From Paraburkholderia megapolitana (GTDB taxonomy: Bacteria > Pseudomonadota > Gammaproteobacteria > Burkholderiales > Burkholderiaceae), in contig NZ_CP041743.1 of the NCBI RefSeq assembly GCF_007556815.1, positions 1,674,001 to 1,738,000 of the forward strand: a stretch of 64,000 nt of DNA. Reading direction: 5' to 3'. Shown here piece after piece: positions 8,468-17,625 of the stretch (the first letter of the stretch is position 1; each line of letters opens with the position of its first letter). The notes under the pieces are model-generated. The model had not been told where the DNA came from. It did no database searches and saw nothing but the letters and a program-made list of their open reading frames with translations. Both the position numbers and the translations under genes were made by a program.

Positions 8468-9409
8468 TTGAAACGAAAGATGCCCGCGCTGAACGCGCTC
8501 AAAGCCTTCGAGGTGGCCGGACACACCGGCAGCTTCACGCGCGCCGCCGAACAGCTCAATGTCACGCAGAGCGCAGTCAGCCGGCAGGTGCGGCAACTGG
8601 AGGATCAGCTCGGCGAAGCGCTGCTGCAGCGGCATCATCACCGGCTCGAACTGACGGCAGCGGGCCGCGTGCTGTTGCAGGCGTTGCAGCAATCGTTCGA
8701 CAAGATCGAGCTGACGGTGCGCAGTATTCAGGAGAAGACGCACCTCAACCGCCTGCGTATCAATGCGCCGCCCACTTTCGCGAGCCGCTGGCTGATGCCG
8801 CGGCTCGGTCGTCTGCGCGACGAGCATCCCGAGCTGGAACTGAGCCTGTCGACGCGCGTGGAGGACAACCTCGCGGAATCGGCCGTGCTCGATTGCGCGA
8901 TCCGCTTCGGCAACGGCGAATGGGAAGGGCTGGACCAGCAGTTGCTAATGAACGAGCGGCACGTGGCCGTGTGTGCGCCCGCGCTGCTGGCACGGCAGCC
9001 CGCGCAACAGCCGATCGATCTGAACCAGTTCACGCTGCTGCACGTTCTCGCCAGCGACGACCAGCGCTACCAGACCTGGCAGCACTGGCTGAACGCCGCG
9101 GGAATCGCGGGCGTCGATACGACGGGCGGCTACGAATTCGATCTGCTCGATCTGGCGATTCGCGCGGCCATCGACGGCTTGGGCATCACGATCGCGGACC
9201 GCCACATGATCGCGCGCGAACTGGCGAGCGGCCAGCTCGTGCCCGTGTTGAACGTGCACGTGGACGGCCATCAGTCGTACTGGTTCGTCACGCGCCCCGA
9301 GCAGGGCGACTTACCGCAACTCACGCTGTTTCGTGACTGGCTGCGACAGGAAGTCTGGCTGGCGGCACGTATGCTGGATAGTTCGTCGGTGGCGCCACTT
9401 GTGCCGTGA
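8468..9409 (+). CDS. LysR-family transcriptional regulator (GcvA-like)
   Basis: 313 residues from TTG 8468. The resulting start (M)KRKMPALNALKAFEV matches the usual beginning of GcvA-like regulators, so I prefer it to far upstream starts; ATG 8480 is the alternative. The winged HTH spans about residues 5-64 (SFTRAAEQLNVTQSAVSRQVRQLE), followed by a periplasmic-binding-like effector domain. GcvA-like regulators often control neighbouring or distant metabolic genes. It is transcribed divergently from the PiT gene, which is therefore a possible target, but this is inference. Confidence 0.88.
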   Translation: MKRKMPALNALKAFEVAGHTGSFTRAAEQLNVTQSAVSRQVRQLEDQLGEALLQRHHHRLELTAAGRVLLQALQQSFDKIELTVRSIQEKTHLNRLRINAPPTFASRWLMPRLGRLRDEHPELELSLSTRVEDNLAESAVLDCAIRFGNGEWEGLDQQLLMNERHVAVCAPALLARQPAQQPIDLNQFTLLHVLASDDQRYQTWQHWLNAAGIAGVDTTGGYEFDLLDLAIRAAIDGLGITIADRHMIARELASGQLVPVLNVHVDGHQSYWFVTRPEQGDLPQLTLFRDWLRQEVWLAARMLDSSSVAPLVP

Positions 9410-9465
9410 GCGTGTTTGCGACTAAGGCAGGCACGCAGGTATGAAGTACCGCTGTGCGCCAGGGT

Positions 9466-9813
9466 TTACGACTTGACGATACGGCGCAGCATGTCGAGCA
9501 GCGTCGCAGCGGGAAACGGTTTGCGCAGAAACCCGCTGATCGGAATCGCCGGCGGCGGTCCTACCGCCGACGTCAGCACGACGGGTACATCGGCAAGTTG
9601 CGGCACGGATTTGAGTGCGTCGATGAGCGCAATGCCGTCCATGCCCGGCATCATCCAGTCCGAAACAACGATATCGGGACGCTCGGCCCGCGCCGAGCGG
9701 ATGGCGAGTAGGCCGTCCGCCGCCGTCCGCACACGGTATCCGTGCCCTTTCAACAGTGTTTCCAGTGCGCGCAGCAGATTGAGATCGTCTTCGACCAGCA
9801 GTATCGTTGTCAT
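9466..9813 (-). CDS. Single-domain response regulator (CheY-like receiver)
   Basis: 115 residues, only a receiver domain. Acidic pocket Glu8-Asp9-Asp10, phosphoacceptor Asp52 (VVSDWMMPGMDG), switch Thr81 and Lys98 (FLRKPF) are all present, so phosphorylation should be possible. There is no output domain and no histidine kinase in the neighbourhood, so it must be phosphorylated by a kinase encoded elsewhere and act through protein contact. The gene just upstream on the other side encodes an LprI-like protein and is divergent. Confidence 0.9.
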   Translation of the reverse strand: MTTILLVEDDLNLLRALETLLKGHGYRVRTAADGLLAIRSARAERPDIVVSDWMMPGMDGIALIDALKSVPQLADVPVVLTSAVGPPPAIPISGFLRKPFPAATLLDMLRRIVKS

Positions 9814-9917
9814 GATTGTCCTAAGGCTGGCTATTCCGTAGCAATGCGCGTTCCAAGTGCGGAGTGCGGGTTAAATCCGTGTGGCAGCTTTCCTCCGTTT
9901 TCTAATAGCGAGGTCTT

Positions 9918-10283
9918 ATGCGTTCATTTCGTCGATACCGTCGTGCCGTCTATATCGCGTGTTTCGCCTGTTTCGCGGCGTCAGCCGGCATCGCGCAGGC
10001 CGCAAGCTTCGATTGCACGCAGGCACAGCAGCCCGACGAGCGCGCGATATGCGCATCCCGTCAGTTGAGCGAAATGGATGTAGAAATGGCGGTTCGCTAC
10101 GAGATGCTTACCGGGCTCGTCGCGATGGGGACCCGCGGCGACATGCAGGAAGCGCAGCATGACTGGTTGCAAAACCGGTCCCGCTGCGGGGCGTCGCGGT
10201 CGTGTCTGGCGACGATGTACCGCTCGCGTATCAATGTGCTGAAGGCGCAGTACGCACAGCTGAAAAGCCGTGGGCCGTTCTGA
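9918..10283 (+). CDS. LprI/DUF1311-like secreted protein
   Basis: 121 residues. Signal peptide at 1-28 (IACFACFAASAGIAQAA) and a mature domain with four Cys arranged like the lysozyme-inhibitor LprI N-terminal domain (FDCTQAQQPDERAICASRQLSEMD, then SRCGASRSCLATMYRSRI). The segment after the first Cys pair is the family hallmark. It is periplasmic and could inhibit lysozyme or assist envelope function; many members have no proven role. It lies next to, and converges with, the diguanylate cyclase gene. Confidence 0.8.
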   Translation: MRSFRRYRRAVYIACFACFAASAGIAQAASFDCTQAQQPDERAICASRQLSEMDVEMAVRYEMLTGLVAMGTRGDMQEAQHDWLQNRSRCGASRSCLATMYRSRINVLKAQYAQLKSRGPF

Positions 10284-10337
10284 CAAGGCACGTAATATGC
10301 CTTCGAAAAACAGATAAAGCAGCCATCAAACCGCGTT

Positions 10338-11918
10338 TCAGGACGACGCCCCGTGCGTCGTTTCGTTTTCCGGACGAATGAACGACATCACCTGGTTGCG
10401 TCCCGCGGCCTTCGCTGCATAGAGCTGTTCGTCGGCAGCGGCGAGCAATTCGAGTGCCGTGCCGCCGTTCGACGGCACACAGCTCGCGCTGCCGATGCTA
10501 ACCGTCACCGCTTCCTGTGTGTCGGCTGCATACGTGAAACGCAACGACTCCACTTTCCGGCGGATTTTCTCGGCCAGTTTGGTCGCTCCCGCGGCCGGCG
10601 TGCCGGGCAGTATCACGGCGAATTCCTCGCCGCCATAGCGTGCCACTACATCGATCGAACGGCGTACGGTGGACGCGACGCAATCCGCAACGGCCGCGAT
10701 GACCTCGTCGCCGGCCGCGTGGCCGTGTGCATCGTTGAACCGCTTGAAGTAATCGATATCGATGAAAAGCGCTGACAGCGGCTCGCCGTTGCGGCGCGAA
10801 TGCAGCCATGCGTCGTCGAGCCGCTGGTCGAGCGTGCGACGGTTCGCGAGACCCGTGAGTGGATCGGTGGCGGCGAGCCGTAGCAATTCGGTTTCGGCAA
10901 GTATCTTGTCGCGCACCGCGAACGCGAGCAACCACGACACGGCGATGACGACCACGCCCAGCGCGAACGTCAGTACTGCGGCGATCACGCTGCGCTTGCG
11001 CCAGCTCGCGAGTACGTCGTCGACGGCCGGCGCAACGACGGCGAGCAGTGGGGTGCCGGGTACGCGTGCATAGGTGTACATGCGCGTCACGCCGTCGAGC
11101 GCGGAGACCGTCACAAACGACCCCGACGAGTGCCCCGCGATGTACGCGAATACCGGCGAGCGCACCACACTGGTCCCGATTTCGCTGGTCGTGAGCGGCT
11201 TGCGGGCGAGCAGCGTGCCGTCGTCGAGCGAAATGAACACCGAACCCGATGGGCCTGTATTGATCTTGTCGAGCAGATGCTGGAAGTACTCGATGCGGAT
11301 AGCGAGCAGCGCGACGCCGGAAAACTGGCCGTCGGGCGTGTCGATGCGTCGCGTCAGGCCGATCGACAGCTTGTGATCGCGCAGCCGCGAACGAAACGGA
11401 TGCGAAATGAATAAGCCAACCGATGGATTGCGCTGATGGGCCAGGAAGTAATCGCGATCGCCGAGTCCGATCAAAGGGTTGATCTCACCGCTTTGCTCGG
11501 CCCTGACCTTGCCGTCGGTGCCGAGAATGTAGGCACCGCCGAGGTACTCGGCATCCGTTGCGCGATCGAACAGAACCGATTGCCGCAAGCCCGGCGAGAG
11601 CTGCCAGGTCAGCGGACGCTGCGCACCGTCGACCATCGCGCGCAGCGAGAGATTGTAGATTTCGATGTTTCTTTCGAGGTCGCTGCCGATAATCGAAACG
11701 AGACTTTGCGACGTTTCATGCGCATGCGTCAACGCATCGGCACGTCCCGCGTACAGCGACACAAAGGTCAGACCGGCCATCGCCGCGGCGACGGCCGTAC
11801 CGGCGATGCCCGCGACGAACGGATGATTGCCGACCGCCCGCGCAAGCGCGGCCTCCCACGCGAGCGTTCTCTTGCGCAGACGCTGGTTCAATGGGAAAAC
11901 CGGTTTGAGTACGGACAT
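10338..11918 (-). CDS. Membrane-bound diguanylate cyclase with periplasmic Cache sensor
   Basis: 526 residues. First membrane helix about 35-55, periplasmic domain of roughly 250 residues with Cache features (GGAYILGTDGKV, GLGDRDYFLAHQ, LSIGLTRRI), second helix about 311-336, then GGDEF domain. The active-site motif is GGEEF at 429-433 and the inhibitory I-site RxxD is RSID at 420-423, exactly five residues before it, so the cyclase should be active and product-inhibited. It makes cyclic di-GMP in response to a small extracytoplasmic ligand. Confidence 0.92.
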   Translation of the reverse strand: MSVLKPVFPLNQRLRKRTLAWEAALARAVGNHPFVAGIAGTAVAAAMAGLTFVSLYAGRADALTHAHETSQSLVSIIGSDLERNIEIYNLSLRAMVDGAQRPLTWQLSPGLRQSVLFDRATDAEYLGGAYILGTDGKVRAEQSGEINPLIGLGDRDYFLAHQRNPSVGLFISHPFRSRLRDHKLSIGLTRRIDTPDGQFSGVALLAIRIEYFQHLLDKINTGPSGSVFISLDDGTLLARKPLTTSEIGTSVVRSPVFAYIAGHSSGSFVTVSALDGVTRMYTYARVPGTPLLAVVAPAVDDVLASWRKRSVIAAVLTFALGVVVIAVSWLLAFAVRDKILAETELLRLAATDPLTGLANRRTLDQRLDDAWLHSRRNGEPLSALFIDIDYFKRFNDAHGHAAGDEVIAAVADCVASTVRRSIDVVARYGGEEFAVILPGTPAAGATKLAEKIRRKVESLRFTYAADTQEAVTVSIGSASCVPSNGGTALELLAAADEQLYAAKAAGRNQVMSFIRPENETTHGASS

Positions 11919-12054
11919 GTCCCCTCGATCGTCTCGCCTGGACCGTTGTCATCCATGCGGTGCTGCCCCCTGCTACCCCGATTGTGATCCTAGCCGAAGC
12001 GTGCGGGTGGGTGCAATTCGTGAGCGTGCCGATGGGCGGGCGGCGTGGTCGGGA

Positions 12055-12831
12055 CTAACCCGCGGGCGTTGCCGCGAAGAAACCGAGGTATCCGTATGCA
12101 TGCGTGGGGGCCGGCGCGGCCGCTAGCGCACCGATCGATGTCAGCGTTTCGACAGTTTCGTGGCGGTTCGATACGAAGTTCCATGGTGTGGCGCGTGCAT
12201 CGCGACTGCCGGGCGTTACGTCGGAGAGGGCATCGAGTGCGGCAAGCAGCGCATGAGATTCGGGTGCGTACGTGACGAAGCCTTCGTTCGCAAGCGCTGC
12301 ATGCGCGAGGCCGAGCGTCGCGCACAGTTGTGCCTTGGCGGGCACATCGCGGGCACTGGCGGTGCGGGCCTGATCGATCGATGCCTGGACCTCGCTGTCG
12401 ATAAGCTGTCCATGCCGGATCATCGGCGTGCCTTGCCATGCGTCGGGAGGGCATCCCTTGCTGGCGGGCGCGAGTACGACGAACGGATTGATTTCAGCGG
12501 GATAGATGCGGCACACGAGCGGCCGCTCGTGATAGATGCCGCAGCGCATGTCGGCGCCGAGGTTCGGGCAGGCGCCTTCGAACGTAGCGACCAGCAACAC
12601 GGCGATCCGCACCGGCAGTGTGCCGCTCGCGGCGGGAAACGAGCGGGCGTGCCGGTACTGCGCCTCGCGATTTTCCGCAACGGGTTCGACGGGCCACGGT
12701 ATCGCTTCGCACATCAGTTCGACGCGGCCGCCGCGTCGTAGCCAGGCGCGGGCTTCGTCGACGGTCAGCGCGAGCCGCAGCCCGTGACAGCATTTGCCGC
12801 ACATCGTGCAGTCGAAATCGAGGTCGTTCAT
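12055..12831 (-). CDS. YkgJ-family cysteine cluster protein
   Basis: 258 residues. The N-terminus carries the CxxCxxCC signature (Cys8, 11, 14, 15 in FDCTMCGKCC), with a further Cys set near the middle (ACPNLGADMRCGIYHERPLVCRIYP). This layout is typical of the Zn- or Fe-S-binding CxxCxxCC family of unknown biochemical role. I chose ATG 12831 because the signature lies at the very N-terminus in homologues; the frame runs open upstream. The tail after about residue 190 is low in recognisable motifs. Confidence 0.85.
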   Translation of the reverse strand: MNDLDFDCTMCGKCCHGLRLALTVDEARAWLRRGGRVELMCEAIPWPVEPVAENREAQYRHARSFPAASGTLPVRIAVLLVATFEGACPNLGADMRCGIYHERPLVCRIYPAEINPFVVLAPASKGCPPDAWQGTPMIRHGQLIDSEVQASIDQARTASARDVPAKAQLCATLGLAHAALANEGFVTYAPESHALLAALDALSDVTPGSRDARATPWNFVSNRHETVETLTSIGALAAAPAPTHAYGYLGFFAATPAG

Positions 12832-12899
12832 GCGCAGTTGTTTCTGTTCGGGGGAGCTAATCTGATCTGATGCGAGGTGGCAATCCAGGACCGCTCGTA

Positions 12900-13850
12900 T
12901 CACGAAGAGGGGGTGGACGCCGCGGTATGGCTCAACGGCACGACCGTCGCGATGAACTGCTCGAAATGCGGCCACCAGATCGGTAACGCGCGATCGACTG
13001 CGAACATACCGTGGCCGTCGCGACCGAACGGCGCTTCGAACACGAGTTCGCCTTTGCCGCCGGCCGCCTGGAACGCGCTGAACCAGGTCTTCACAACGTC
13101 GGGCGCGAAGTACTGATCGTTCTCGACGTAGTGCCACAGCACCGGTATCTGAATGGTGGAGCCGAAGTGTCCCATCGTCTCGGCCATCCGCTCCGGCGCA
13201 CACGGAGCGCCTGGATGCGTGGACGGCCGGCCGCCGCGTCCACCCGAAAAATTGACCACGGCGACGAGACCTTTCGGGGCTTCGCTCGCTGCGGCAAGCG
13301 AAGCGAATCCGCCCGCCGACTGTCCCACCAGCACGATGTGATTGCGATCGACCTGCGGCAGCGTGTCGGCGTAAGCGATGGTCGCCAGCAGGTCTTGCGC
13401 GGCTTCCTTAGCGGCAGTGTCGAAATCGGCGTGGTCGCATGAGTGCCCCGTGTCTTCGGCAAACGATCCGCCCGTCGCGCCGTAGCCGCGCCGGATCGGC
13501 ACGATGACGGCGAAGCCGAGTCCGACGAAAGCGCGAATCTGCGCGAGCTTACGATAGCGACCGACCTTCACGCGATCGATTGCGTTGGGCGGATTGCCGT
13601 GGCTCAGCACGATCAGCGGAAACGGGCCGGGGCCGTCGGGCATGTAGGTCGTGGCGACCAGTTCGCGCTGCGTGTCGCCGAGGAGGCCGTGCTCTGTCAT
13701 CGGCACCTGGACGATGGTTTCGTGCAGATCGGTGGCGGGTGGATCGAGCTCGGCCGGGCCCGCGAAGCATGCCGGTGCGACGATCAACAGAGCGGCCAGC
13801 AGCAGCGCATGCGCGCGATGGCGCATGGGAATGGTTGGGGTTGTGGGCAT
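12900..13850 (-). CDS. Secreted alpha/beta hydrolase (dienelactone hydrolase/PAF-acetylhydrolase type)
   Basis: 316 residues. The ATG at 13850 opens a signal peptide (HALLLAALLIVAPACFA); a Cys at its end could make it a lipoprotein. The hydrolase core shows the oxyanion segment LSHGNPPN, nucleophile motif GQSAGG, and late Asp/His candidates (VENDQYF, GRDGHGMF). It should hydrolyse an ester or peptide in the periplasm. The frame upstream of 13850 runs through a 9-bp tandem repeat and is not credible as coding. The YkgJ gene follows 68 bases later on the same strand. Confidence 0.85.
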   Translation of the reverse strand: MPTTPTIPMRHRAHALLLAALLIVAPACFAGPAELDPPATDLHETIVQVPMTEHGLLGDTQRELVATTYMPDGPGPFPLIVLSHGNPPNAIDRVKVGRYRKLAQIRAFVGLGFAVIVPIRRGYGATGGSFAEDTGHSCDHADFDTAAKEAAQDLLATIAYADTLPQVDRNHIVLVGQSAGGFASLAAASEAPKGLVAVVNFSGGRGGRPSTHPGAPCAPERMAETMGHFGSTIQIPVLWHYVENDQYFAPDVVKTWFSAFQAAGGKGELVFEAPFGRDGHGMFAVDRALPIWWPHFEQFIATVVPLSHTAASTPSS

Positions 13851-13946
13851 TTTGTTAGCGTCGTTGTGTTGTCCAGGCCGACAGAGACGCTCGGCGCTTG
13901 CCATCAGACCACCGGGGCGAAAAATGGTCAACTGCGAGTTGCGCCG

Positions 13947-13982
13947 CTCACGTTGCTTACGTTGCTCATGTTGCTCACGCTG
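13947..13982. repeat. Four tandem copies of a 9-bp repeat
   Basis: CTCACGTTG, CTTACGTTG, CTCATGTTG, CTCACGCTG in a row. It lies in the 270-base gap between the secreted hydrolase and the binding-protein gene, where no gene is seen. Confidence 0.8.
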
Positions 13983-14119
13983 CGCAGCGGGGAGCAGAAA
14001 CTTCACGCAGAAGGTTTATTGGCGCCGCGCGCGCATCGCCGATAATGCATCGGCATCGTCGCGCGCGGGGTCGCACACGGTGTTTCAATAGTCTGTCACT
14101 GAACATTTGCGAGCATTAG

Positions 14120-14899
14120 ATGAAAAGAATAGGGATGGTATTGCTGGGTGTGCTGCTGGTCGTTTCGAGTGGCGCATATGCGAAAGACTGGTCGACGATA
14201 CGTTTCGGCGTCGATGCCAGTTATCCGCCGTTCGAATCGAAGGCCGCCGACGGCAAGCTGGTCGGTTTCGACATCGATGTCGGCAACGAACTGTGCCGGC
14301 GTCTGAACGCGAAATGCGTGTGGGTCGAGAATGCCTTCGACGGCATGATTCCGGGCCTGAAGGCACGCAAGTTCGACGGCGTGCTGTCTACCCTCTCGAT
14401 GACACCCGCACGCGTCAAGCAGATCGCGTTCTCATCGAAGATCTTCCATGTGCCCACGCGTCTCGTCGCGAAGAAAGGTTCGACCATCGAGCCGACTGCC
14501 GCGTCGCTCGCGGGTAAATCGGTCGGTGTCGAGCAGGGCTCGATGCAGGAGACTTACGCGAAGACACACTGGGGCGCGCATGGCGTCAACGTTGTGTCGT
14601 ATGCGGATCAGGATCAGGTGTATGTGGACCTGCTGGCGGGGCGGCTCGATGCGTCGTTGCAGAACGCGGTACAGGCCGAGCGCGGTTTTCTCGATACGCC
14701 GCGCGGCGCGCCTTATGCGTTTGCTGGACCGGTGCTCGATGACAGCGCGATTTTCGGTCCGGGCACCGGTATCGGTCTGCGCAAGGAAGATACCGACCTG
14801 AAGGAGAAACTCGATGCAGCGATTGCCGCGATGATCAAGGACGGCACGTACAAGCGCATCGCGGACAAGTATTTCGACTTCGACGTGTACGGCGGCTGA
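14120..14899 (+). CDS. Periplasmic amino-acid-binding protein (ABC transporter, HisJ/ArgT type)
   Basis: 259 residues with a signal peptide (VLLGVLLVVSSGAYAK). The family-3 solute-binding signature GFDIDVGNELCRRL is at about residues 50-63, preceded by IRFGVDASYPPFES. Such proteins capture basic amino acids or related polar amino acids for an inner-membrane ABC importer. No permease or ATPase gene lies nearby, so it is an orphan binding protein that must share a transporter encoded elsewhere. Its stop codon directly abuts that of the convergent cyanase gene. Confidence 0.88.
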   Translation: MKRIGMVLLGVLLVVSSGAYAKDWSTIRFGVDASYPPFESKAADGKLVGFDIDVGNELCRRLNAKCVWVENAFDGMIPGLKARKFDGVLSTLSMTPARVKQIAFSSKIFHVPTRLVAKKGSTIEPTAASLAGKSVGVEQGSMQETYAKTHWGAHGVNVVSYADQDQVYVDLLAGRLDASLQNAVQAERGFLDTPRGAPYAFAGPVLDDSAIFGPGTGIGLRKEDTDLKEKLDAAIAAMIKDGTYKRIADKYFDFDVYGG

Positions 14900-15349
14900 T
14901 CAGTAGGTCTTGTACGGCAGGAATTTGCCGGACAGCACCACCTTGACGCGATCGCCTTTGGGATCGGCTTCGCGTTGAATGTCCATCGAGAAATCGATCG
15001 CGCTCATGATGCCGTCGCCGAATTCCTCGTGAATCAGTTCCTTGATGGTCGTGCCGTAGACGTTGACGATCTCGTACCAGCGATAGATCAGCGGATCGGT
15101 TGGCACGGCCTCCCGCAACGAACCCTTGTACGGAACGATCTGCAACCACGCGACGGCTTCGTCCGACAGGCCGAAGATGTCGCCGGCGGTTTCGGCCTGG
15201 CTGCGGGTAAAGGTCATCTGGCCCAGACACGCGGCCGTCGTCCACTCCTTGCTCTGGCCGATCCGCTCGGCGACGTCGCTCCATTTCAGCCCCCTGGCTA
15301 CTTTCGCGGAAACGATCATCCGGGTGACTTCGTCGCGGCTCGATATCAT
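14900..15349 (-). CDS. cynS: Cyanase (cyanate hydratase)
   Basis: 149 residues from ATG 15349; an ATG at 15361 would add four residues, but GGAG lies six bases before 15349 and nothing comparable precedes 15361. An N-terminal helical DNA-binding-like domain is followed by the diagnostic catalytic segment: IYRWYEIVNVYGTT, then KELIHEEFGDGIMSAIDF, holding the Arg, Glu and Ser of the active site. The enzyme decomposes cyanate with bicarbonate to ammonia and CO2 as a decamer. No cynT or cynR is adjacent, unlike in E. coli. Confidence 0.95.
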   Translation of the reverse strand: MISSRDEVTRMIVSAKVARGLKWSDVAERIGQSKEWTTAACLGQMTFTRSQAETAGDIFGLSDEAVAWLQIVPYKGSLREAVPTDPLIYRWYEIVNVYGTTIKELIHEEFGDGIMSAIDFSMDIQREADPKGDRVKVVLSGKFLPYKTY

Positions 15350-15903
15350 GTTGTGCTCCATAGAAAGAAGTGAAAAAGCGGAGATGGGGACCGTTCAAAG
15401 CTTCGCATTGGCGCGTTTTCGAGGCAAGACCGGAAAAAATTCAGGATTTCTGCTGAATCTGTCATTGACAGCGCGACGCGTCCCCCGACCTCGCGAGGTT
15501 CGCGTCGAAGGCCGCCGTATAACGGTTTGCGCCCAGTGTGCAGGGAAATGCGGCGCGCCGAAAGCATCCCCCCGATGCCCGTCCGGGTATCCCCCGGCCC
15601 GACCTTTCTGGTTTTGCCCGGTCCATCAGGAGTATCCTTCGCGGACATCGTAAGGATGTGTTGCACAGATAGACTGCAGATCGCGCGCGCGACGCCGTAT
15701 TACGTAGATTCTTACCGCGCGTTACGCCGGGTAGGATTCCGTAACGTCAACAAGACACCCGTAACCCGACGCGTACCTCGATGCGATAGTCTTCACACCT
15801 GATTTTTCGAGCGGCAATGTTCCTGCGGGAGTATCGGCCGATCGGGCATCGCGTAGCCTGCTTCGCCCTGATGTTGTTCGGCCCTTTACAAGCAGGATGC
15901 CCT
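15350..15903. other. Gap between cynS and the lipid A acyltransferase gene
   Basis: About 550 bases. Short frames exist on both strands but none has a ribosome site, family motif or consistent codon pattern. It probably holds the divergent promoters of the two flanking genes. I see no repeat or RNA gene in it. Confidence 0.5.
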
Positions 15904-16779
15904 TTGGACAAATTCGGTCTGTTTCTCATCGTCGCGCTGTTGCGCGTGCTCTCCGTATTGCCTTATTCGTTTGTCGCACGCTTTGGAAGCGCACTGGGTA
16001 CGACGTTGTACAGGCTTCCCAGTCGCCGCAAACACATCGTGCTGGTGAACCTGCGCCTGTGCTTTCCGGCGAAGAGCGCGCTTGAGCACGAACAACTGGG
16101 CCGGGCGCATTTCCAGCATGTGGTGCGCAGCTATCTCGAACGCGGCATACAGTGGTTCGGTAGTGCGAAGTCGATCGACAAGATCGTGCAGATCGAAAGC
16201 GAAATCGACCTCGACGACAAGAACGCACCGCCAACCATCTTCATGGGTTTTCACTTCGTCGGTATCGAAGTGGGGTGCATGCGTTATTCGACACACCTGC
16301 CGGTCGCATCGCTCTATACGCGCATGTCGAATGCGCCGATGTGCGATCTGGCCCGGCGGCAACGCGGCAGGTTTGGCGCGGAGATGATCGAGCGCGCGAC
16401 GAGTGCGCGGAAGGTTGTCGGTTTGCTGCGTTCAGGCACGCCCGTCATGCTCGCCGCCGATATGGACCAGGGTATCGACAACTCGGTCTTCGTGCCGTTC
16501 TTCGGTGTAGAGGCGTGCACGCTGACATCGATTTCGCGTCTCGCGAAACTCGGCCGTGCGCGGGTCGTGCCGTTCGTGACCGAAGTGCTGCCGGATTTTC
16601 GCGGCTACAAGCTAACTATTTTCAAACCGCTCAGCGATTACCCGTCCAGCAGCGAGACCGTCGACGCACGTCGGATGAACGAGTTTCTGGAAACGCAGAT
16701 CCTCAGGTTTCCAGAGCAGTATTACTGGGTGCACCGGAGGTTCAAGCATCGTCCGGTGGGAGTGGCTGGGGTGTATTGA
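15904..16779 (+). CDS. Lipid A biosynthesis acyltransferase (LpxL/HtrB family)
   Basis: About 291 residues from TTG 15904, which has AGGA six bases upstream and gives the usual hydrophobic N-terminus (LFLIVALLRVLSVLPYSFVARFG). The longer frame from 15817 lacks such support. The catalytic HX4(D/E) motif is HFVGIE in the segment FMGFHFVGIE, and the FVPFFG block is typical of the family. It transfers a secondary acyl chain from acyl-ACP to lipid A at the inner membrane. Acyl choice (laurate or myristate) is not readable. Confidence 0.88.
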   Translation: MDKFGLFLIVALLRVLSVLPYSFVARFGSALGTTLYRLPSRRKHIVLVNLRLCFPAKSALEHEQLGRAHFQHVVRSYLERGIQWFGSAKSIDKIVQIESEIDLDDKNAPPTIFMGFHFVGIEVGCMRYSTHLPVASLYTRMSNAPMCDLARRQRGRFGAEMIERATSARKVVGLLRSGTPVMLAADMDQGIDNSVFVPFFGVEACTLTSISRLAKLGRARVVPFVTEVLPDFRGYKLTIFKPLSDYPSSSETVDARRMNEFLETQILRFPEQYYWVHRRFKHRPVGVAGVY

Positions 16780-16786
16780 GTGGGGG

Positions 16787-17617
16787 TCACCCGGTCCGAA
16801 TGGCACGCGCAAGTAGAAACAACCCGGCTCCAATGACAACGACTCCGATAGCACGCGCGACGCGTTCGCCATCGGGTGCCAGACGTTCGGCGGCGATGGC
16901 CGTTGTTACTGCAACCATCGCGCGCAGGTCCATGGTGCCTGAGACCAGAAGGATCGCGGTCAGACCGGCGCAGCTATAGCTGCAGTGAACGCCTAGGCGC
17001 ACGCCCTGTCGCCAGGCCGTGGTGGCATTGATGAGTGACAATGCGCGCTCACCCGCCGGCGCTCGTCGGCAGCAGGCAAGGTGCCGGGCTTTCCATGCGG
17101 TGAACTGGAGCACACCGGCGCTCAGCACAACTACAGTGGAAACGAACGGAACGGCGCGCGCCAGCAACGGCACGCGCATCTCGAGTGCCGCCAGTGCGAT
17201 GCCTGGCGGCAAGACGACCATGCCGTATAGCGTCCATACCAGGAAGTACCCCACGCCCACCAGCATGGTCAGCGTGCCGGGGCGTGTGACGCAGGTCCTG
17301 GAGGCAAGCTCGCGGTGGTAGCGCCACAACGTCGGCGTGACGGACGGCAGCATCATCGCGATGCTCATCGCGATCCACATGCCGAGGGTTGACGTTGCGA
17401 CCTCTCGCCATGTCTGACCGCACATCCGTATCCACATCATCGACAGCATCCAGCCGCCTGGCATCGGCACATCGCTCAGTGCCGACATCGACGCGCAACG
17501 GGTGATCGTCAGCGCCGCGCTGAACGTGAAGACGAGCGCCGCGACGCTAAAGAAAGTGGCACCGGGAACACCGCATCGGCAGGTTTTCCGTGTCCCGATT
17601 GCATCGACTCGACTCAC
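16787..17617 (-). CDS. DUF2182 integral membrane protein
   Basis: 276 residues from GTG 17617, which has a GAGG box at good spacing that overlaps the end of the preceding DUF899 gene. About six or seven hydrophobic helices. The family motif region WIAMSIAMMLPSVTPTLWRY and the later CSYSCAGLTAILLVSGTMDLRAM are characteristic of DUF2182 (predicted metal-binding membrane proteins). Function unknown. The tight coupling to the DUF899 gene (9 bases between stop and start) indicates an operon. Confidence 0.82.
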   Translation of the reverse strand: MSRVDAIGTRKTCRCGVPGATFFSVAALVFTFSAALTITRCASMSALSDVPMPGGWMLSMMWIRMCGQTWREVATSTLGMWIAMSIAMMLPSVTPTLWRYHRELASRTCVTRPGTLTMLVGVGYFLVWTLYGMVVLPPGIALAALEMRVPLLARAVPFVSTVVVLSAGVLQFTAWKARHLACCRRAPAGERALSLINATTAWRQGVRLGVHCSYSCAGLTAILLVSGTMDLRAMVAVTTAIAAERLAPDGERVARAIGVVVIGAGLFLLARAIRTG

Positions 17618-17625
17618 GCGTTGCC

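Noticed and set aside
15527..15802. 91-codon frame in the gap before the lipid A acyltransferase
   Set aside because: No ribosome site, no motifs, and composition does not look coding.
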